Positions 10,465-21,263 are shown, counted from the stretch's first letter. The stretch: DNA of 64,000 nucleotides from Planctomycetota bacterium (GCA_016208685.1 JACQXM010000015.1:141098-205097); one strand, 5' to 3'. The notes: generated by a model from the sequence alone, not told the origin. A program made the numbers and translations.

Positions 10465-10698
10465 GAGTGAGCCTCCCGGAAGGTCCGACGGCCCGGCATT
10501 TCGCCCGCGAAGGCCGGCGCGGCGGGCGGGCGGCTGAAGAACCTCACTGGCCGTCCGCCGTGGTTCATCGACGCGGTTTCTTCCGCACATAAGTGCGGGA
10601 TTTCACGCAGCGTCCGTTCCGGTTTTCCGGTTGTCGCCGCGGCGCCGTTCGTAAACTGTGCCGATCCTGCGGCAGACGATTCTCAAAAATGGAAAACC

Positions 10699-10720
10699 GA
10701 ATTCCCGGACTTGGGAATTC
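10699..10720. promoter_or_regulatory. Inverted repeat gaattccc-ggactt-gggaattc upstream of resB-like gene
   Basis: Perfect 8-bp arms in the divergent intergenic region. Confidence 0.4.
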
Positions 10721-10868
10721 GCCGGTGGAACGCAACGTGCCTTGATGGTTGGCGACCGCTTTTGGCGGCTTGTCCGCTGGCCATGCGTCGCGATCTGACA
10801 GGCGCGGCGCTCGAATCGGACCGGGATGTTATCAGCGGGTACATACGCCGGCGTGAAGGAAGTCCATC

Positions 10869-12791
10869 ATGCTCTCGACTGACGTTTCCAACCGACTCCC
10901 GGAAGGCCGGCGCACCTGGCTCCGGCTGGCCGGATCGCTGTGGTTCGCCGCGGTCATCATGGTGTTGCTGCTGGTGGCCATGGCGTTTGCCACGGTGTAC
11001 GAGTCGTCACACGGAACGGACGCGGTCCAAAGCGCGTTCTATAAGACATGGTGGTTCGAGACGCTGCTGGCGCTGCTGGCGCTGAACGTCACCGCCGCTG
11101 TCGTCGTCCGCTATCCTTTCAATCGTCGACAGGTAGGTTTCGTCATCACGCACGCCTCCATCGTTCTCATCGTCCTGGGGGCGTGGATCAGCGATCGCTT
11201 CGGCGTAGCGGGGCAACTGGCGCTGGTCGAAGGCGAAACGACCTCGGGCTTCAACGTCGAAATGGACGCGGTGACGCTGGTGAACCGTTCCACCGGCGGC
11301 CGCGCCGAGGTTGTGCTCACGCCGTCGTTGCTCGAATCGCTGGCCTCGCCCACTCCGACCAGCCTGCCAACGCTGGCGTTGAGCGACGTCCGCGTCGAAG
11401 TGCAGCGATTCCTCGCGGATGCGGTGGGCAGGGAATCGGTGGTCGACGACGCTCCGTATCCTCAAACGGCGGTGGAACTCGCCGCCACCGGAGAGCTGGG
11501 CGACAAGAATGCGTGGCTGTTCGCCGGCAAGACGGCGGAAGTAGACGGGTTGGCTGTTTCCTTCCGCATGGCGGCCGACGCCGCGGAGTTGGAGCGACTG
11601 CTGGCGGAGGTTCCCACCGCGACGCCGACGCGGATCGTCAACGCGGAATGGAGCGGCGGCGCCGCGGAAATCCCCCTCCAGCAATGCACGGAGAAGCCGG
11701 CCGCCCTGGGCGATTCCGGATTCACGCTCCAGGTCCTGCGCTACCTGCCGCACGCCACGGTGGGGACGGGCAACAAGATGGTCAACGCTTCGGACGAACC
11801 GCTGAACCCCGCGGTCGAAGTCGAGGTAACCGGCCCGGCCGGTAGCGAGCGCCGCGTGGCCTTCGCTCGCTTTCCGGATTTCCGTTCCATGCACGGCGCG
11901 GCGGACGCGGACAACGTGAAGATCACCTTCGTCGAATCGGGCGGCGGCGCGCAGACGCCGATCGCCATCCTGGGCGCACCCGACGGCGCCCTGCATGTAC
12001 GTTTCACGCCCAGAACCGGGCAGCCCGTGGTGCAGCGGCTCGCCATCGGCACGCCGGTGGAATCCCCCTGGCCGGGGCGGCGCTTCGTCATCCGGCGGCG
12101 GTTCGAGCATGCGCGCGTGAGTCGAACCTTCGAGCCCGTCGGCGGCGAAGCGGGCCACGGCGTTCCCGTGTTGCGCGTGAAAGTCGCGAGCGCCAAATCA
12201 TCGGCCGAGCTGTGGCTGGAGAAACAACGACCCTTGCCGCTCACCATCGACGGCGCGGCACACGAGCTCGCCTTCGGGGAGCGGAGCATCCCGCTCGGCT
12301 TCAACGTGACGCTCAATCGCTTCACCGTGGGCTACTATCCGGGCGAGAACCGTCCTCGCTCCTTCGAGAGCCAGGTGACGATCACCGACCCGGTGAACGG
12401 CCGGACGCAGGGGCGGGTCATCTCCATGAACCACCCCACGGAATACGGCGGCTTCAGCTTCTTCCAATCGAGCTACCGCCTGGACGGCAAGCGTGCCATG
12501 AGCGTGCTTAGCGTCTCGCGCGATCCCGGCCAGCCCGTGGTGTTCACCGGCTACATCACGCTGTTGCTGGGGATGATTGTGGTTCTGGTGGTCCGCATGG
12601 GCGACCGCAAGCGGCAGACGGGCGAGCACCGCAGCAACGGCGTGGCCTTGCGGCTGCCGGAAGTGAAAGCGGAGCCGCGTCCGTCGCCGCGCCGGGCGGC
12701 GCTGGCGGGCACTTCGGCGCGGCGCACCGGGGTCCTGTCGCACTCGCGGCCCGAACCGGCGGCGGCCGGGGAGGATACACCTGGCACGTAG
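10869..12791 (+). CDS. resB: ResB/Ccs1-like cytochrome c biogenesis protein
   Basis: 640 aa; three N-terminal TM segments with SLWFAAVIMVLL, large periplasmic domain, NHPTEYGGFSFFQSSY, C-terminal TM; followed by ccsA-like gene. Confidence 0.85.
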   Translation: MLSTDVSNRLPEGRRTWLRLAGSLWFAAVIMVLLLVAMAFATVYESSHGTDAVQSAFYKTWWFETLLALLALNVTAAVVVRYPFNRRQVGFVITHASIVLIVLGAWISDRFGVAGQLALVEGETTSGFNVEMDAVTLVNRSTGGRAEVVLTPSLLESLASPTPTSLPTLALSDVRVEVQRFLADAVGRESVVDDAPYPQTAVELAATGELGDKNAWLFAGKTAEVDGLAVSFRMAADAAELERLLAEVPTATPTRIVNAEWSGGAAEIPLQQCTEKPAALGDSGFTLQVLRYLPHATVGTGNKMVNASDEPLNPAVEVEVTGPAGSERRVAFARFPDFRSMHGAADADNVKITFVESGGGAQTPIAILGAPDGALHVRFTPRTGQPVVQRLAIGTPVESPWPGRRFVIRRRFEHARVSRTFEPVGGEAGHGVPVLRVKVASAKSSAELWLEKQRPLPLTIDGAAHELAFGERSIPLGFNVTLNRFTVGYYPGENRPRSFESQVTITDPVNGRTQGRVISMNHPTEYGGFSFFQSSYRLDGKRAMSVLSVSRDPGQPVVFTGYITLLLGMIVVLVVRMGDRKRQTGEHRSNGVALRLPEVKAEPRPSPRRAALAGTSARRTGVLSHSRPEPAAAGEDTPGT

Positions 12792-12807
12792 CAGGAGCGG
12801 TCGACTG

Positions 12808-14628
12808 ATGCTCAGACAAGCCACATTCTTATTGGCGGCGTTCGTGGCCCCGGCGCTGGTCGGGGCGGCGGAGCTTCCCTCGAACTTCGACCTTACGGCG
12901 CTGCGCGAGTTGCCGGTGCAGCACGACGGCCGCTGGCCGCCGCTGGATACCGTGGCGCGCGACGTGGTGAAGTCAGTGACCGGTGTCTCCCACGGCAACG
13001 ACGACGGAGCGCTGTTGCGCCTGCTGGCGTGGACGTTCGATCCGCAGTCGTGGATGAGCGAGCCGCTGATTCGCATCGCCAACGCGGAACTGCGCGGCGA
13101 ACTGCGCCTCCCGCCCAACAAGACGGTGTTTTCGTTCGCCGAGCTGTCCACGCACGCTCCGCTGACCGACCTGCGCAAGGACCTGGCGCGGGCGGATCGC
13201 AGCCGCAAGCTCGATCCCCTGCAATCCAAGGTCAGCGATATCCACGAGAAACTCGGGCTCCTGCAGCGGGTTTTCTCGGGACAGGTGATCCGGCCGATTC
13301 CCGATCCCAAGGACATGCTGGGCGCCTGGCTGCCGATCGCGGCCGCGCAGGCAAACGACAGCGAAGAGTCGAAGAAGGTCACGGCCGCGTGGGATTCACT
13401 GCGCAAGGCGTTCGTCGCGGGAGACGGCGCTGCATTCGCCGAGGCTTCGCAACGGCTCACCACAAGCCTGGCGGGGCTCCCCGCCGCCTATCGTCCCCTG
13501 CCGCGGCTCATCGCCACCGAGCTGCACTACAACCGCCTCCAGCCCTACCGTTCCGCGTGGCGGATGATGGCAGTGGGCACCTTGCTGGCGCTGGCGGCCA
13601 TGTTCGTACGGCGCAAGTGGTTCGACGGGCTGGCCGCCCTGCCCATGGTCGCGGGATTCGTGCTGGTCAGCTACGGCCTGTGGCTTCGCTGGGACATCGC
13701 CGGGCGAATCCCCGCCTCGAACATGTTTGAGTCGTTGCTGTTCCTGGGATGGGGCGTGGGAGTGTTCGCCATCCTCTCCATCCTGGCGTTCCCGCAACGG
13801 TTGGTGCCGCTGACCGCATCCGGCATGAGCGCCGTGGCGCTGTTGCTCGCCGACGTGCTTCCCGTGGACCATTTCATCCGCCCCATCGCGCCGGTGCTGC
13901 TGGACACGGTGTGGATGTCCATCCACGTGCCGATCATCATGGTATCCTACTCCGTGCTGGCGCTGGCGGTGTTCATCGCCCACATTCAGCTCGTGGTTCT
14001 CGCCGTGTCGCCGGGGCGGCAGCGGGTGAGCGAGGCAATCGACTCCCTGCACTACTGGTACGTTCACGTGGGATCGATTCTGCTGGCCGCCGGGATTATC
14101 ACCGGCAGCATGTGGGCGGCCGCGTCGTGGGGCCGTTATTGGGGTTGGGACCCCAAGGAAGTCTGGTCCCTGGTGGCCCTGCTGGGGTATCTGACGATCC
14201 TGCACGTTCGGGTGGACCGCCTACGACCGCCGGCCTGGGCGATCGCCGCCGGGGTGGCCTTGACGGTGGCGCTGATGTGGCTGGCGGCGCCGAAGATCGG
14301 ACTGCTCAGCGGCGCGCGACTGCCCGCGGCCGCGGCGACGGTGCTGGCGATGGTGGTCCTGGTCGCGGCGCGCGGCCGATTCGCCACCGCGGTCAAGAGC
14401 ATCCTGTGCTTCTGGCTGATCATCATGACCTACGTCGGTGTGAACTACGTGCTGGGCACGGGGCTGCACAGCTACGGGTTCGGCACCGGAGCGGTGGTCC
14501 GCTACATGTTCCTCATCGGCGGCGTAGATTTGGCGCTGGTGGGGCTGTGTACCGTGGTGTTCGTCGCCCGACGCGGCTGGCGCCTCACCCTGCCGCAGAT
14601 CGCACCGTTGGGGATGGCCCCGGCCTGA
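12808..14628 (+). CDS. ccsA: CcsA/ResC-like cytochrome c synthase, multi-TM
   Basis: Tryptophan-rich heme-handling motif WGRYWGWDPKEVWS and multiple TM segments. Confidence 0.9.
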   Translation: MLRQATFLLAAFVAPALVGAAELPSNFDLTALRELPVQHDGRWPPLDTVARDVVKSVTGVSHGNDDGALLRLLAWTFDPQSWMSEPLIRIANAELRGELRLPPNKTVFSFAELSTHAPLTDLRKDLARADRSRKLDPLQSKVSDIHEKLGLLQRVFSGQVIRPIPDPKDMLGAWLPIAAAQANDSEESKKVTAAWDSLRKAFVAGDGAAFAEASQRLTTSLAGLPAAYRPLPRLIATELHYNRLQPYRSAWRMMAVGTLLALAAMFVRRKWFDGLAALPMVAGFVLVSYGLWLRWDIAGRIPASNMFESLLFLGWGVGVFAILSILAFPQRLVPLTASGMSAVALLLADVLPVDHFIRPIAPVLLDTVWMSIHVPIIMVSYSVLALAVFIAHIQLVVLAVSPGRQRVSEAIDSLHYWYVHVGSILLAAGIITGSMWAAASWGRYWGWDPKEVWSLVALLGYLTILHVRVDRLRPPAWAIAAGVALTVALMWLAAPKIGLLSGARLPAAAATVLAMVVLVAARGRFATAVKSILCFWLIIMTYVGVNYVLGTGLHSYGFGTGAVVRYMFLIGGVDLALVGLCTVVFVARRGWRLTLPQIAPLGMAPA

Positions 14629-14735
14629 GCGGCCCAAGTCGTGCCGCGGCACCGCGCGCGGGGTCGCTTTCCCGGCGGAATCCGCCGCGTTCATCCAGCT
14701 TAACAGCCGCTTTTTCGCCTGCACTTCCGCGCCCG

Positions 14736-14751
14736 TGGCACGGGGCTTGCA
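14736..14751 (+). promoter_or_regulatory. Sigma-54 promoter, consensus match
   Basis: TGGCACG-GGGC-TTGCA, GG-N10-GC, 64 bp upstream of ATG 14815. Confidence 0.75.
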
Positions 14752-14814
14752 GCCCGTATGAGGGCAGGCTGGGGGCAACCCGTCCTGCCGGACACGCCGG
14801 GAGGTGGGTTCGCC

Positions 14815-15831
14815 ATGAGCCTGGATCGACGAAGCTTCGTGCAATGTCTGGCGGCGGTGGCGTTGCCGGTTCCGAGCGGGCGCGCGGAGACAGGACAAGT
14901 CCTTGCGCCCGAGGAGTCCGAGGGCGGGGACCGCCGGCCGGGGGTGCTGGTGGACATCCCCAACTGCATCGGCTGCCGCAAGTGCGAGTTCGCATGTCAG
15001 GAGGCGGCCGGCTTCGAAGTGCCACCTATTGACACTTTCGACGATAAGTCCGTTTTCCGGGCGCACCGCCGGCCCGGGCCGCGCGGCTACACCACGGTGA
15101 ACGAGTTTCCCAACCCCCGCGACCCGGACAAGCCCCTGTACGTTAAGGTGAACTGCCTGCATTGCGCTCAGCCCGCCTGCGCCTCGGCGTGCCTGGTGGG
15201 AGCGCTGCGCAAGCAGGCCAACGGCGCCGTGACCTACGACGCGCACAAGTGCATGGGCTGCCGCTACTGCATGATCGCCTGCCCGTTCCAGATTCCCGCC
15301 TATGACTACCACGATCCGCTCACGCCGCAGGTGCGCAAGTGCACGTTCTGTTTCGAGCGCACATCGCAGGCGGGGGGGGTGCCGGCGTGCGTGAAGATCT
15401 GCCCCAACGACGCCCTGGCGTACGGGCCGCGGAGCGAGTTGCTGGCCATCGCGCACCAGCGGATCGCGGCGCGGCCGGAGCAGTATGTGGACCACGTGTA
15501 CGGCGAGCACGAAGTGGGCGGCACCTCGTGGCTGTATCTTTCCCCGGTGCCCTTCGACAAGCTGGCGCTGCCGTTGCTGGGCGCCACGCCGCCCGGCGCC
15601 GTCACGGAGTCCATTCAGCACGCGGTGTTCAAGTACTTCGTCCCGCCCCTGGCACTCTACGCGCTGCTGGCGCTGGTGATGCGCCTGTCGCGGCGCGAGG
15701 TGCCCTCGGACGGAGGCGCCGCCGAGGGCGGCGGTGCGGCGCGGTCGCGCGGCGCCGCGCGGCGCCACCAGGACGATGGGCGCGGCCCGGCGCATAGTCC
15801 GGAAGAGGTTCCGGAGGTGGTGTCCGCATGA
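14815..15831 (+). CDS. HybA/DmsB-like four-cluster [4Fe-4S] ferredoxin subunit with N-terminal Tat-like signal and C-terminal TM
   Basis: RRSF N-terminus; CIGCRKCEFACQ, CLHCAQPACASAC, CMGCRYCMIACP, CTFC...CVKICP. Confidence 0.9.
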   Translation: MSLDRRSFVQCLAAVALPVPSGRAETGQVLAPEESEGGDRRPGVLVDIPNCIGCRKCEFACQEAAGFEVPPIDTFDDKSVFRAHRRPGPRGYTTVNEFPNPRDPDKPLYVKVNCLHCAQPACASACLVGALRKQANGAVTYDAHKCMGCRYCMIACPFQIPAYDYHDPLTPQVRKCTFCFERTSQAGGVPACVKICPNDALAYGPRSELLAIAHQRIAARPEQYVDHVYGEHEVGGTSWLYLSPVPFDKLALPLLGATPPGAVTESIQHAVFKYFVPPLALYALLALVMRLSRREVPSDGGAAEGGGAARSRGAARRHQDDGRGPAHSPEEVPEVVSA

Positions 15832-17021
15832 CGCTTCACGCCCAACCCGTGCCCCTGGGGCACAAGGTGCTCACGCCCGGCGTGTTCCTGCTGCTGGTTC
15901 TGATCGCCGTCGGACTGGGTTTCGCGGCCTATCGCTTTGTGTTCGGGCTGTCGGCAACCACCAATCTGGACCAGCAACATCCGTGGGGGCTGTGGATCGC
16001 CATCGATGTCGCCACCGGTGTGGCGCTGGCGGCAGGGGGGTTCACCACCGCGGCCCTGGTACATGTGTTTCATCGCGAGCACTTTCACGTGGTGGCGCGC
16101 CCGGCACTGCTGACGGCCATGCTGGGTTACACCTTCGTGGGGCTGGGGCTGATGGCGGACCTGGGCCGCTATTACAACATCTGGCACCCCATGCTGCCCT
16201 CGATGTGGCAGGGCAACTCCGTGCTCTTCGAAGTGGGTATGTGCGTGATGTGCTACCTCACGGTGCTCTATCTGGAGTTCCTGCCGGTGGTGTGCGAGCG
16301 TCTCGAACGCCACGCACGCCGCCCGGCGCTCGCCCGTCTGGCGGTTCGGGCGCGAGGCATGGTCGAGGCCATCATGCCGCTTCTGCTCATCGCCGGCGTC
16401 GTACTTTCCTGCCTGCACCAGTCGTCGCTCGGCAATCTCATGGTCATCGCCCCGACCAAAGTTCACGCCCTGTGGTACACGCCGATCCTGTCGCTGCTGT
16501 TTCTGCTGTCCGCGATCGCCGTGGGGTTCCCCATGGTGATCGTGGAGTCGCTGGCGGCCTCGTGGGCCATGGAGACCGAGCCCGAGATGCCGGTGCTCAG
16601 CCGGCTGGCGAAGTACGTGCCGGTGCTCCTGGGGGTGTACGCCGCATTCAAGGTGGGGGATTTGGCGGTTCGCGAACGACAGGGCCTCGTCCTGGAGGGA
16701 TCGTTGCAAAGCACCATGTTCCTGATCGAAATGCTCGCCGGCGTTCTGCTGCCGCTACTGCTATTCCTCTCGGCGCGGGTGCGAAACCGCCCGGGGACGC
16801 TGTTCCTGGCGGCGCTGCTGGTAGTGCTCGGAGTGGCACTGAACCGTGTCAACGTGTTCTGGATCGCCTATCGGCCGCCTTACGCGGTGGCGGACTACGT
16901 CCCGGCGCTGGGCGAAATCGCGGTGACTCTGGGGCTGATCTCGCTACTGATCCTTTGTTACCGACTTGCCGTAACCTACCTGCCGGTGATCGCGGCGCCG
17001 CACCGCGGGAGGGTCGCATGA
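15828..17021 (+). CDS. NrfD/HybB/PsrC-family quinone-interacting membrane protein
   Basis: About 10 TM segments, HPWGLWIAIDVATGVALAAGGF; ATGA overlap with upstream and downstream genes. Confidence 0.9.
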   Translation: MTLHAQPVPLGHKVLTPGVFLLLVLIAVGLGFAAYRFVFGLSATTNLDQQHPWGLWIAIDVATGVALAAGGFTTAALVHVFHREHFHVVARPALLTAMLGYTFVGLGLMADLGRYYNIWHPMLPSMWQGNSVLFEVGMCVMCYLTVLYLEFLPVVCERLERHARRPALARLAVRARGMVEAIMPLLLIAGVVLSCLHQSSLGNLMVIAPTKVHALWYTPILSLLFLLSAIAVGFPMVIVESLAASWAMETEPEMPVLSRLAKYVPVLLGVYAAFKVGDLAVRERQGLVLEGSLQSTMFLIEMLAGVLLPLLLFLSARVRNRPGTLFLAALLVVLGVALNRVNVFWIAYRPPYAVADYVPALGEIAVTLGLISLLILCYRLAVTYLPVIAAPHRGRVA

Positions 17022-18247
17022 TCGACCTTGGCCGCCGCCTGCCCGGAAGCCGGAGCGCCGGCGCCTGCGTGCTTCTGGCGGCGCTGGCGCCGTTGCTGAT
17101 CACCGCCACGGGCGCCGGGCAGCCCACCAAGCGCCCCCGGCGGGCGCTCGAGCCGCCCAGCCCGGACTGCCGACACTGCCATAGTTGCGACACCCCGACT
17201 CCGGAGACGCGCTGTCTGCGCACCTGCACCCGCAACCACGAGCAGGAGGTATTGGACGAGCTGACCGCCAAGCGCGGACCGCAGCTTGTCCTCCTCGACG
17301 AACTGGAGGATCGCTACCTGCCCGTGCCCTTCGACCATCAGGGACACGCGGAGATGGCGGAGATGACCAACGGTTGTGCCGCGTGCCATCATTATACCCC
17401 CGAAGGGGCCAAGCATCCGGCCTGCAAAACCTGCCATGAAGTGGCACCCGCCAAGGAGGACATTGCCAAGCCGGGGCTGAAGGGCGCCTACCACCGCCAG
17501 TGCATGAACTGCCACCGCGAGTGGAGCGGCGAAACGCGCTGCGGCGTCTGCCATCATCCCAAGACCGGAGTGACGCAGCGCGCCGGGCCAGAGGCCATTC
17601 CCACCAAGGACGATATCATGGGCCGCATCCACCCGCCCATCCCCGAGCCGGAAGTGGAGGTGTACATCACCAAGCGGGAAGGCTACCCCGAGACACACGT
17701 GGCGTTCCGGCACAAGGCGCACATCCACGAGTACGACCTGCGCTGCGCCGACTGCCACAAGGAAGACAGTTGTTCCCGCTGCCACGCCGGCGACGCCAAA
17801 CACGTGCAGCGCACGCGCAGCCTGGACGAACACCACAAGCCCTGCGTCGACTGCCACCGCGATCAAGCCTGCGACCGTTGCCATTTCGAACCCGGTCGGC
17901 CGCAGCCGCCTCCCTTCGATCACGCACGCACCGGCTGGCCGCTTCAGCGCTACCACCAGAACAAGAGCTGTCGCGCCTGCCATGTCCGGGCGCCGTATGC
18001 CGAACTGGATCGCGCGTGCAACACCTGCCACGCGTCCTGGACTCCGGCGACCTTCAACCACGCCGCCACCGGGCAGGGGCTGGACAAAACCCATGTGAGC
18101 CAGGAGTGCGAGGAGTGCCACGCGGAACGGCGCTTTGACCGCCCGCCGCGCTGTGACGGCTGCCACGAAGAGGACGAGGGAATCACCTTTCCGGCCAAGC
18201 GGCCGGGACCGCGCACGCCGGGTCGGGAGCCGGACCGGGGCTCGTAA
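17018..18247 (+). CDS. Multiheme (13 CxxCH) class III-like cytochrome c
   Basis: Signal peptide followed by 13 CxxCH motifs; cytochrome c3-like FDHQGHAEMA...CAACHH. Confidence 0.9.
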   Translation: MIDLGRRLPGSRSAGACVLLAALAPLLITATGAGQPTKRPRRALEPPSPDCRHCHSCDTPTPETRCLRTCTRNHEQEVLDELTAKRGPQLVLLDELEDRYLPVPFDHQGHAEMAEMTNGCAACHHYTPEGAKHPACKTCHEVAPAKEDIAKPGLKGAYHRQCMNCHREWSGETRCGVCHHPKTGVTQRAGPEAIPTKDDIMGRIHPPIPEPEVEVYITKREGYPETHVAFRHKAHIHEYDLRCADCHKEDSCSRCHAGDAKHVQRTRSLDEHHKPCVDCHRDQACDRCHFEPGRPQPPPFDHARTGWPLQRYHQNKSCRACHVRAPYAELDRACNTCHASWTPATFNHAATGQGLDKTHVSQECEECHAERRFDRPPRCDGCHEEDEGITFPAKRPGPRTPGREPDRGS

Positions 18248-18361
18248 CCGTGGGATCCACGGCCCCGCCGGCAAGGTGCGTACGGCTCGCCGGCGGCTAC
18301 GCGGCGGTCTCGCAGGCCGAGGGTTCCGTGGCGGGATGGTGAACGATCAGGAACGGGTACT

Positions 18362-21226
18362 ATGTCGCCACGGGAACGAACTTCCTGCATACTCCTCGTT
18401 CCGCTGTTTCTGGCGCCGGCGGCCGCGCTGCACGCTGCGCCGGAGAACGCGGACTGCCTGAAATGTCATAACCAGCCGGGGCTGAAGCTGACCCGCGATG
18501 GTCGAGACGTCTCTCTCTTCGTCGATCCCAAGCGTTTCGCGGAGAGCGTCCACGCCAAGCTGGAATGCGTCTCCTGCCACGAGACCCTCGCCGACGTGGA
18601 CACCTGGCCGCACCCCGCCGACCTGCCGCGCGTGGAATGCGGTAACTGCCACGAGGACGAAGACGGGCCCATCAGCGCCTACTGGGAGAGCACCCACGGC
18701 CAGCGGGCCCGGAAGGGTGACGCCGACGCGCCGCAGTGCCAGGATTGCCACGGCAGCCACTACGTCGTTCCCCTGCGCCGCCCGGATTCCGCCATCTCAC
18801 CCTTCAACATTCCCGCCATGTGCGCCCAGTGCCACGCCGAGGGAGCGACGGTGGAGCGCACGCACGACATCCCCCAAGAACAGGTTTTCCAGCGCTATAA
18901 GGACAGTATTCATGGCGTGGGGTTGTTCCGCCAGGGTTTGATCGTGACTGCGGTGTGCACCAGTTGCCATACCGGCCACCGAGTGCTTCCCCACACCGAT
19001 CCCAGGTCGACCATCCACAAAGATGCCGTGGTGCGTACCTGTACCCAGTGTCACGGCATGATCGAGGAGGTGCACCGTAAGGTGATCGCCGGGGAGTTGT
19101 GGGAGCGCGAGGGCGCTGTGCCCATCTGCGTAGAATGCCACTCGCCGCACGAAGTGCGCAAGGTGTTCTACGACACCAACATGAGCAACGCGGACTGCCT
19201 GTCGTGCCACGGCAACGCGGGGCTGACCGCCGCCGCGGACGGCCGGTCGCTGTACGTGGACGCCGCGGAGCACGGCAATTCCATCCACGGGCGGAAGAAC
19301 GTCTCCTGTGCCCAGTGCCATACGGGAGCCACGCCTTCCGACCGGGAGCGCTCCTGCAAGACCATCGCCCGACGAGTGGATTGCGCCGTGTGCCATGAGG
19401 CCCAAGTGCGCGATTACGACCGCGGACGGCACGGGATGCTGCATCGCGCCGGGGACGCCAACGCGCCTACCTGCACCGACTGCCACGGACGGCACGGCAT
19501 CCTGGAACACACCGTGGCCGACGACGCCCCGCCCGTGTTGCGGGCGCTGGTGCGCGAATCGCCCACCTTCAGCCGCAACGTGCCGCAGCTCTGCGCCCGC
19601 TGCCATCGCACCGGGGGGCAGGCGGCGGTGCGCTACTTCGGCCGCGAGGAGGAGATCGTCGAGCATTACTCCACGAGCATCCACGGCAAGGGCTTGCTGG
19701 CGGGCGGGCTGACGGTGACCGCCACCTGCACCGACTGCCACACGCCCCACAAGGAGCTGCCGCGTAGTGATCCGGAGTCAACGGTCAGCGACCAGCACAT
19801 CGCGGAGACCTGCGGCCGGTGCCATGACGGCGTCTACGAGAAGTACACAAAGAGCATCCATTCCGTGGAGGGAAACCCGGGTTACGAGCAACGCCGCGTG
19901 CGCGGCATGCCGGCCCTGCCCCACTGCAACGACTGCCATACGGCGCATCGCGTGGTGCGCACCGACGTGGCGGACTTCAAGCTGGGAATCATGGAGCAAT
20001 GCGGGACGTGCCATCGCGACGTCACGGAAAGCTACTTCGAGACCTACCACGGCAAGGCCACCACCCTGGGCGACGCCACCCGCGCCAAGTGCTACGACTG
20101 TCATGGGGCCCACGACATCCTGCCGCCCGCCGATCCCCGTTCGCGGCTGTCGCGGGACAACATCGTGGAGACCTGCGCTCAGTGCCACCCCGGATCGCAC
20201 CGGCAGTTCGCCGGCTACCTGACGCACGCCACGCATCATGATCCCGACAAGTACCCCATGCTCTGGTACACCTTCTGGATCATGACCAGCCTGCTGGTCG
20301 GCACCTTCGGCTTCTTCGGCCTGCACACCCTGGCATGGCTGGGCCGCTCCTGGCCGGAGCGCAAGCGCATCCGCGCCCTGCACGCCGCCGGCGGCACCCA
20401 GGGGCGCCAATACGTTCGCTTTGATTCCTTCCAACGCAAGATGCACGTCACCGTCATCATCAGCTTCTTCGGGCTGGCGATCACGGGCATGATGCTCAAG
20501 TTCTCCTACACGCGCTGGGCGGAGCTGCTCTTCCGCCTGCTGGGCGGCACGGATACCGCGGGCTGGATCCACCGCATCTGCGCCATCGTGACGTTCGGTT
20601 ACTTCTTTACCCACCTTATCGACGTGTTCCGCCGCTGGCGGCGCGGCGGCAGGCCGCTGGCCGGTTTCCTCTTCGGCGCGGACAGCATCCTGCCCCGCTG
20701 GAACGACGTGCGCGAACTGCTGGCCACCATCCGCTGGTTCTGGGGCCGAGGCCCACGCCCGGCATACGGACGGTGGACCTACTGGGAAAAATTCGACTAC
20801 TTCGCCGTGTTCTGGGGGGTGGCCGTCATCGGCAGTACCGGGCTGTGCCTGTGGTTCCCCGAGACTTTCACCCACTTTCTGCCGGGGTGGTGGATCAACG
20901 TGGCCACCACCATCCACAGCGATGAGGCCCTCTTGGCCACGGGGTTCATCTTCACCATCCATTTTTTCAACACACACTTTCGTCCGGAGAAGTTCCCCAT
21001 GGACACGGTCATCTTCACCGGCCGGATGAGCCTCGAGGAGCTCAAAGTGGACAAGCCGCGGCTGTACGAGGAGCTGGTTGCCCGGGGCGAGCTGGATCGG
21101 TACCTCGCCGATCCCCCCTCGCCGACCTTCCTGCGGTGGGTGCGAATCGGGGGGTTTACCGCCCTGACCGTGGGGTTCGGCCTGGTGGCGCTGATTATCT
21201 ACGCCATGCTCTTCGCCTATCGCTGA
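18362..21226 (+). CDS. CbcL-like fusion: 19-CxxCH multiheme domain plus C-terminal cytochrome b-type membrane domain
   Basis: Counted 19 CxxCH; C-terminal TM region with conserved His (KMHVTVIISFFGLAITGMMLKFS, WIHRICAIV). Confidence 0.88.
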   Translation: MSPRERTSCILLVPLFLAPAAALHAAPENADCLKCHNQPGLKLTRDGRDVSLFVDPKRFAESVHAKLECVSCHETLADVDTWPHPADLPRVECGNCHEDEDGPISAYWESTHGQRARKGDADAPQCQDCHGSHYVVPLRRPDSAISPFNIPAMCAQCHAEGATVERTHDIPQEQVFQRYKDSIHGVGLFRQGLIVTAVCTSCHTGHRVLPHTDPRSTIHKDAVVRTCTQCHGMIEEVHRKVIAGELWEREGAVPICVECHSPHEVRKVFYDTNMSNADCLSCHGNAGLTAAADGRSLYVDAAEHGNSIHGRKNVSCAQCHTGATPSDRERSCKTIARRVDCAVCHEAQVRDYDRGRHGMLHRAGDANAPTCTDCHGRHGILEHTVADDAPPVLRALVRESPTFSRNVPQLCARCHRTGGQAAVRYFGREEEIVEHYSTSIHGKGLLAGGLTVTATCTDCHTPHKELPRSDPESTVSDQHIAETCGRCHDGVYEKYTKSIHSVEGNPGYEQRRVRGMPALPHCNDCHTAHRVVRTDVADFKLGIMEQCGTCHRDVTESYFETYHGKATTLGDATRAKCYDCHGAHDILPPADPRSRLSRDNIVETCAQCHPGSHRQFAGYLTHATHHDPDKYPMLWYTFWIMTSLLVGTFGFFGLHTLAWLGRSWPERKRIRALHAAGGTQGRQYVRFDSFQRKMHVTVIISFFGLAITGMMLKFSYTRWAELLFRLLGGTDTAGWIHRICAIVTFGYFFTHLIDVFRRWRRGGRPLAGFLFGADSILPRWNDVRELLATIRWFWGRGPRPAYGRWTYWEKFDYFAVFWGVAVIGSTGLCLWFPETFTHFLPGWWINVATTIHSDEALLATGFIFTIHFFNTHFRPEKFPMDTVIFTGRMSLEELKVDKPRLYEELVARGELDRYLADPPSPTFLRWVRIGGFTALTVGFGLVALIIYAMLFAYR

Positions 21227-21247
21227 CGCGGGGGGGGTGCTGTCGCC

Positions 21248-21263
21248 TGGCACCCGGATTGCT
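21248..21263 (+). promoter_or_regulatory. Sigma-54 promoter-like element
   Basis: TGGCACC-CGGA-TTGCT, GG-N10-GC, in the gap between the two CbcL-like genes. Confidence 0.65.

Noticed and set aside
14221-15795. 524-aa minus-strand ORF
   Set aside because: Antisense to ccsA and the ferredoxin gene; composition typical of shadow ORFs
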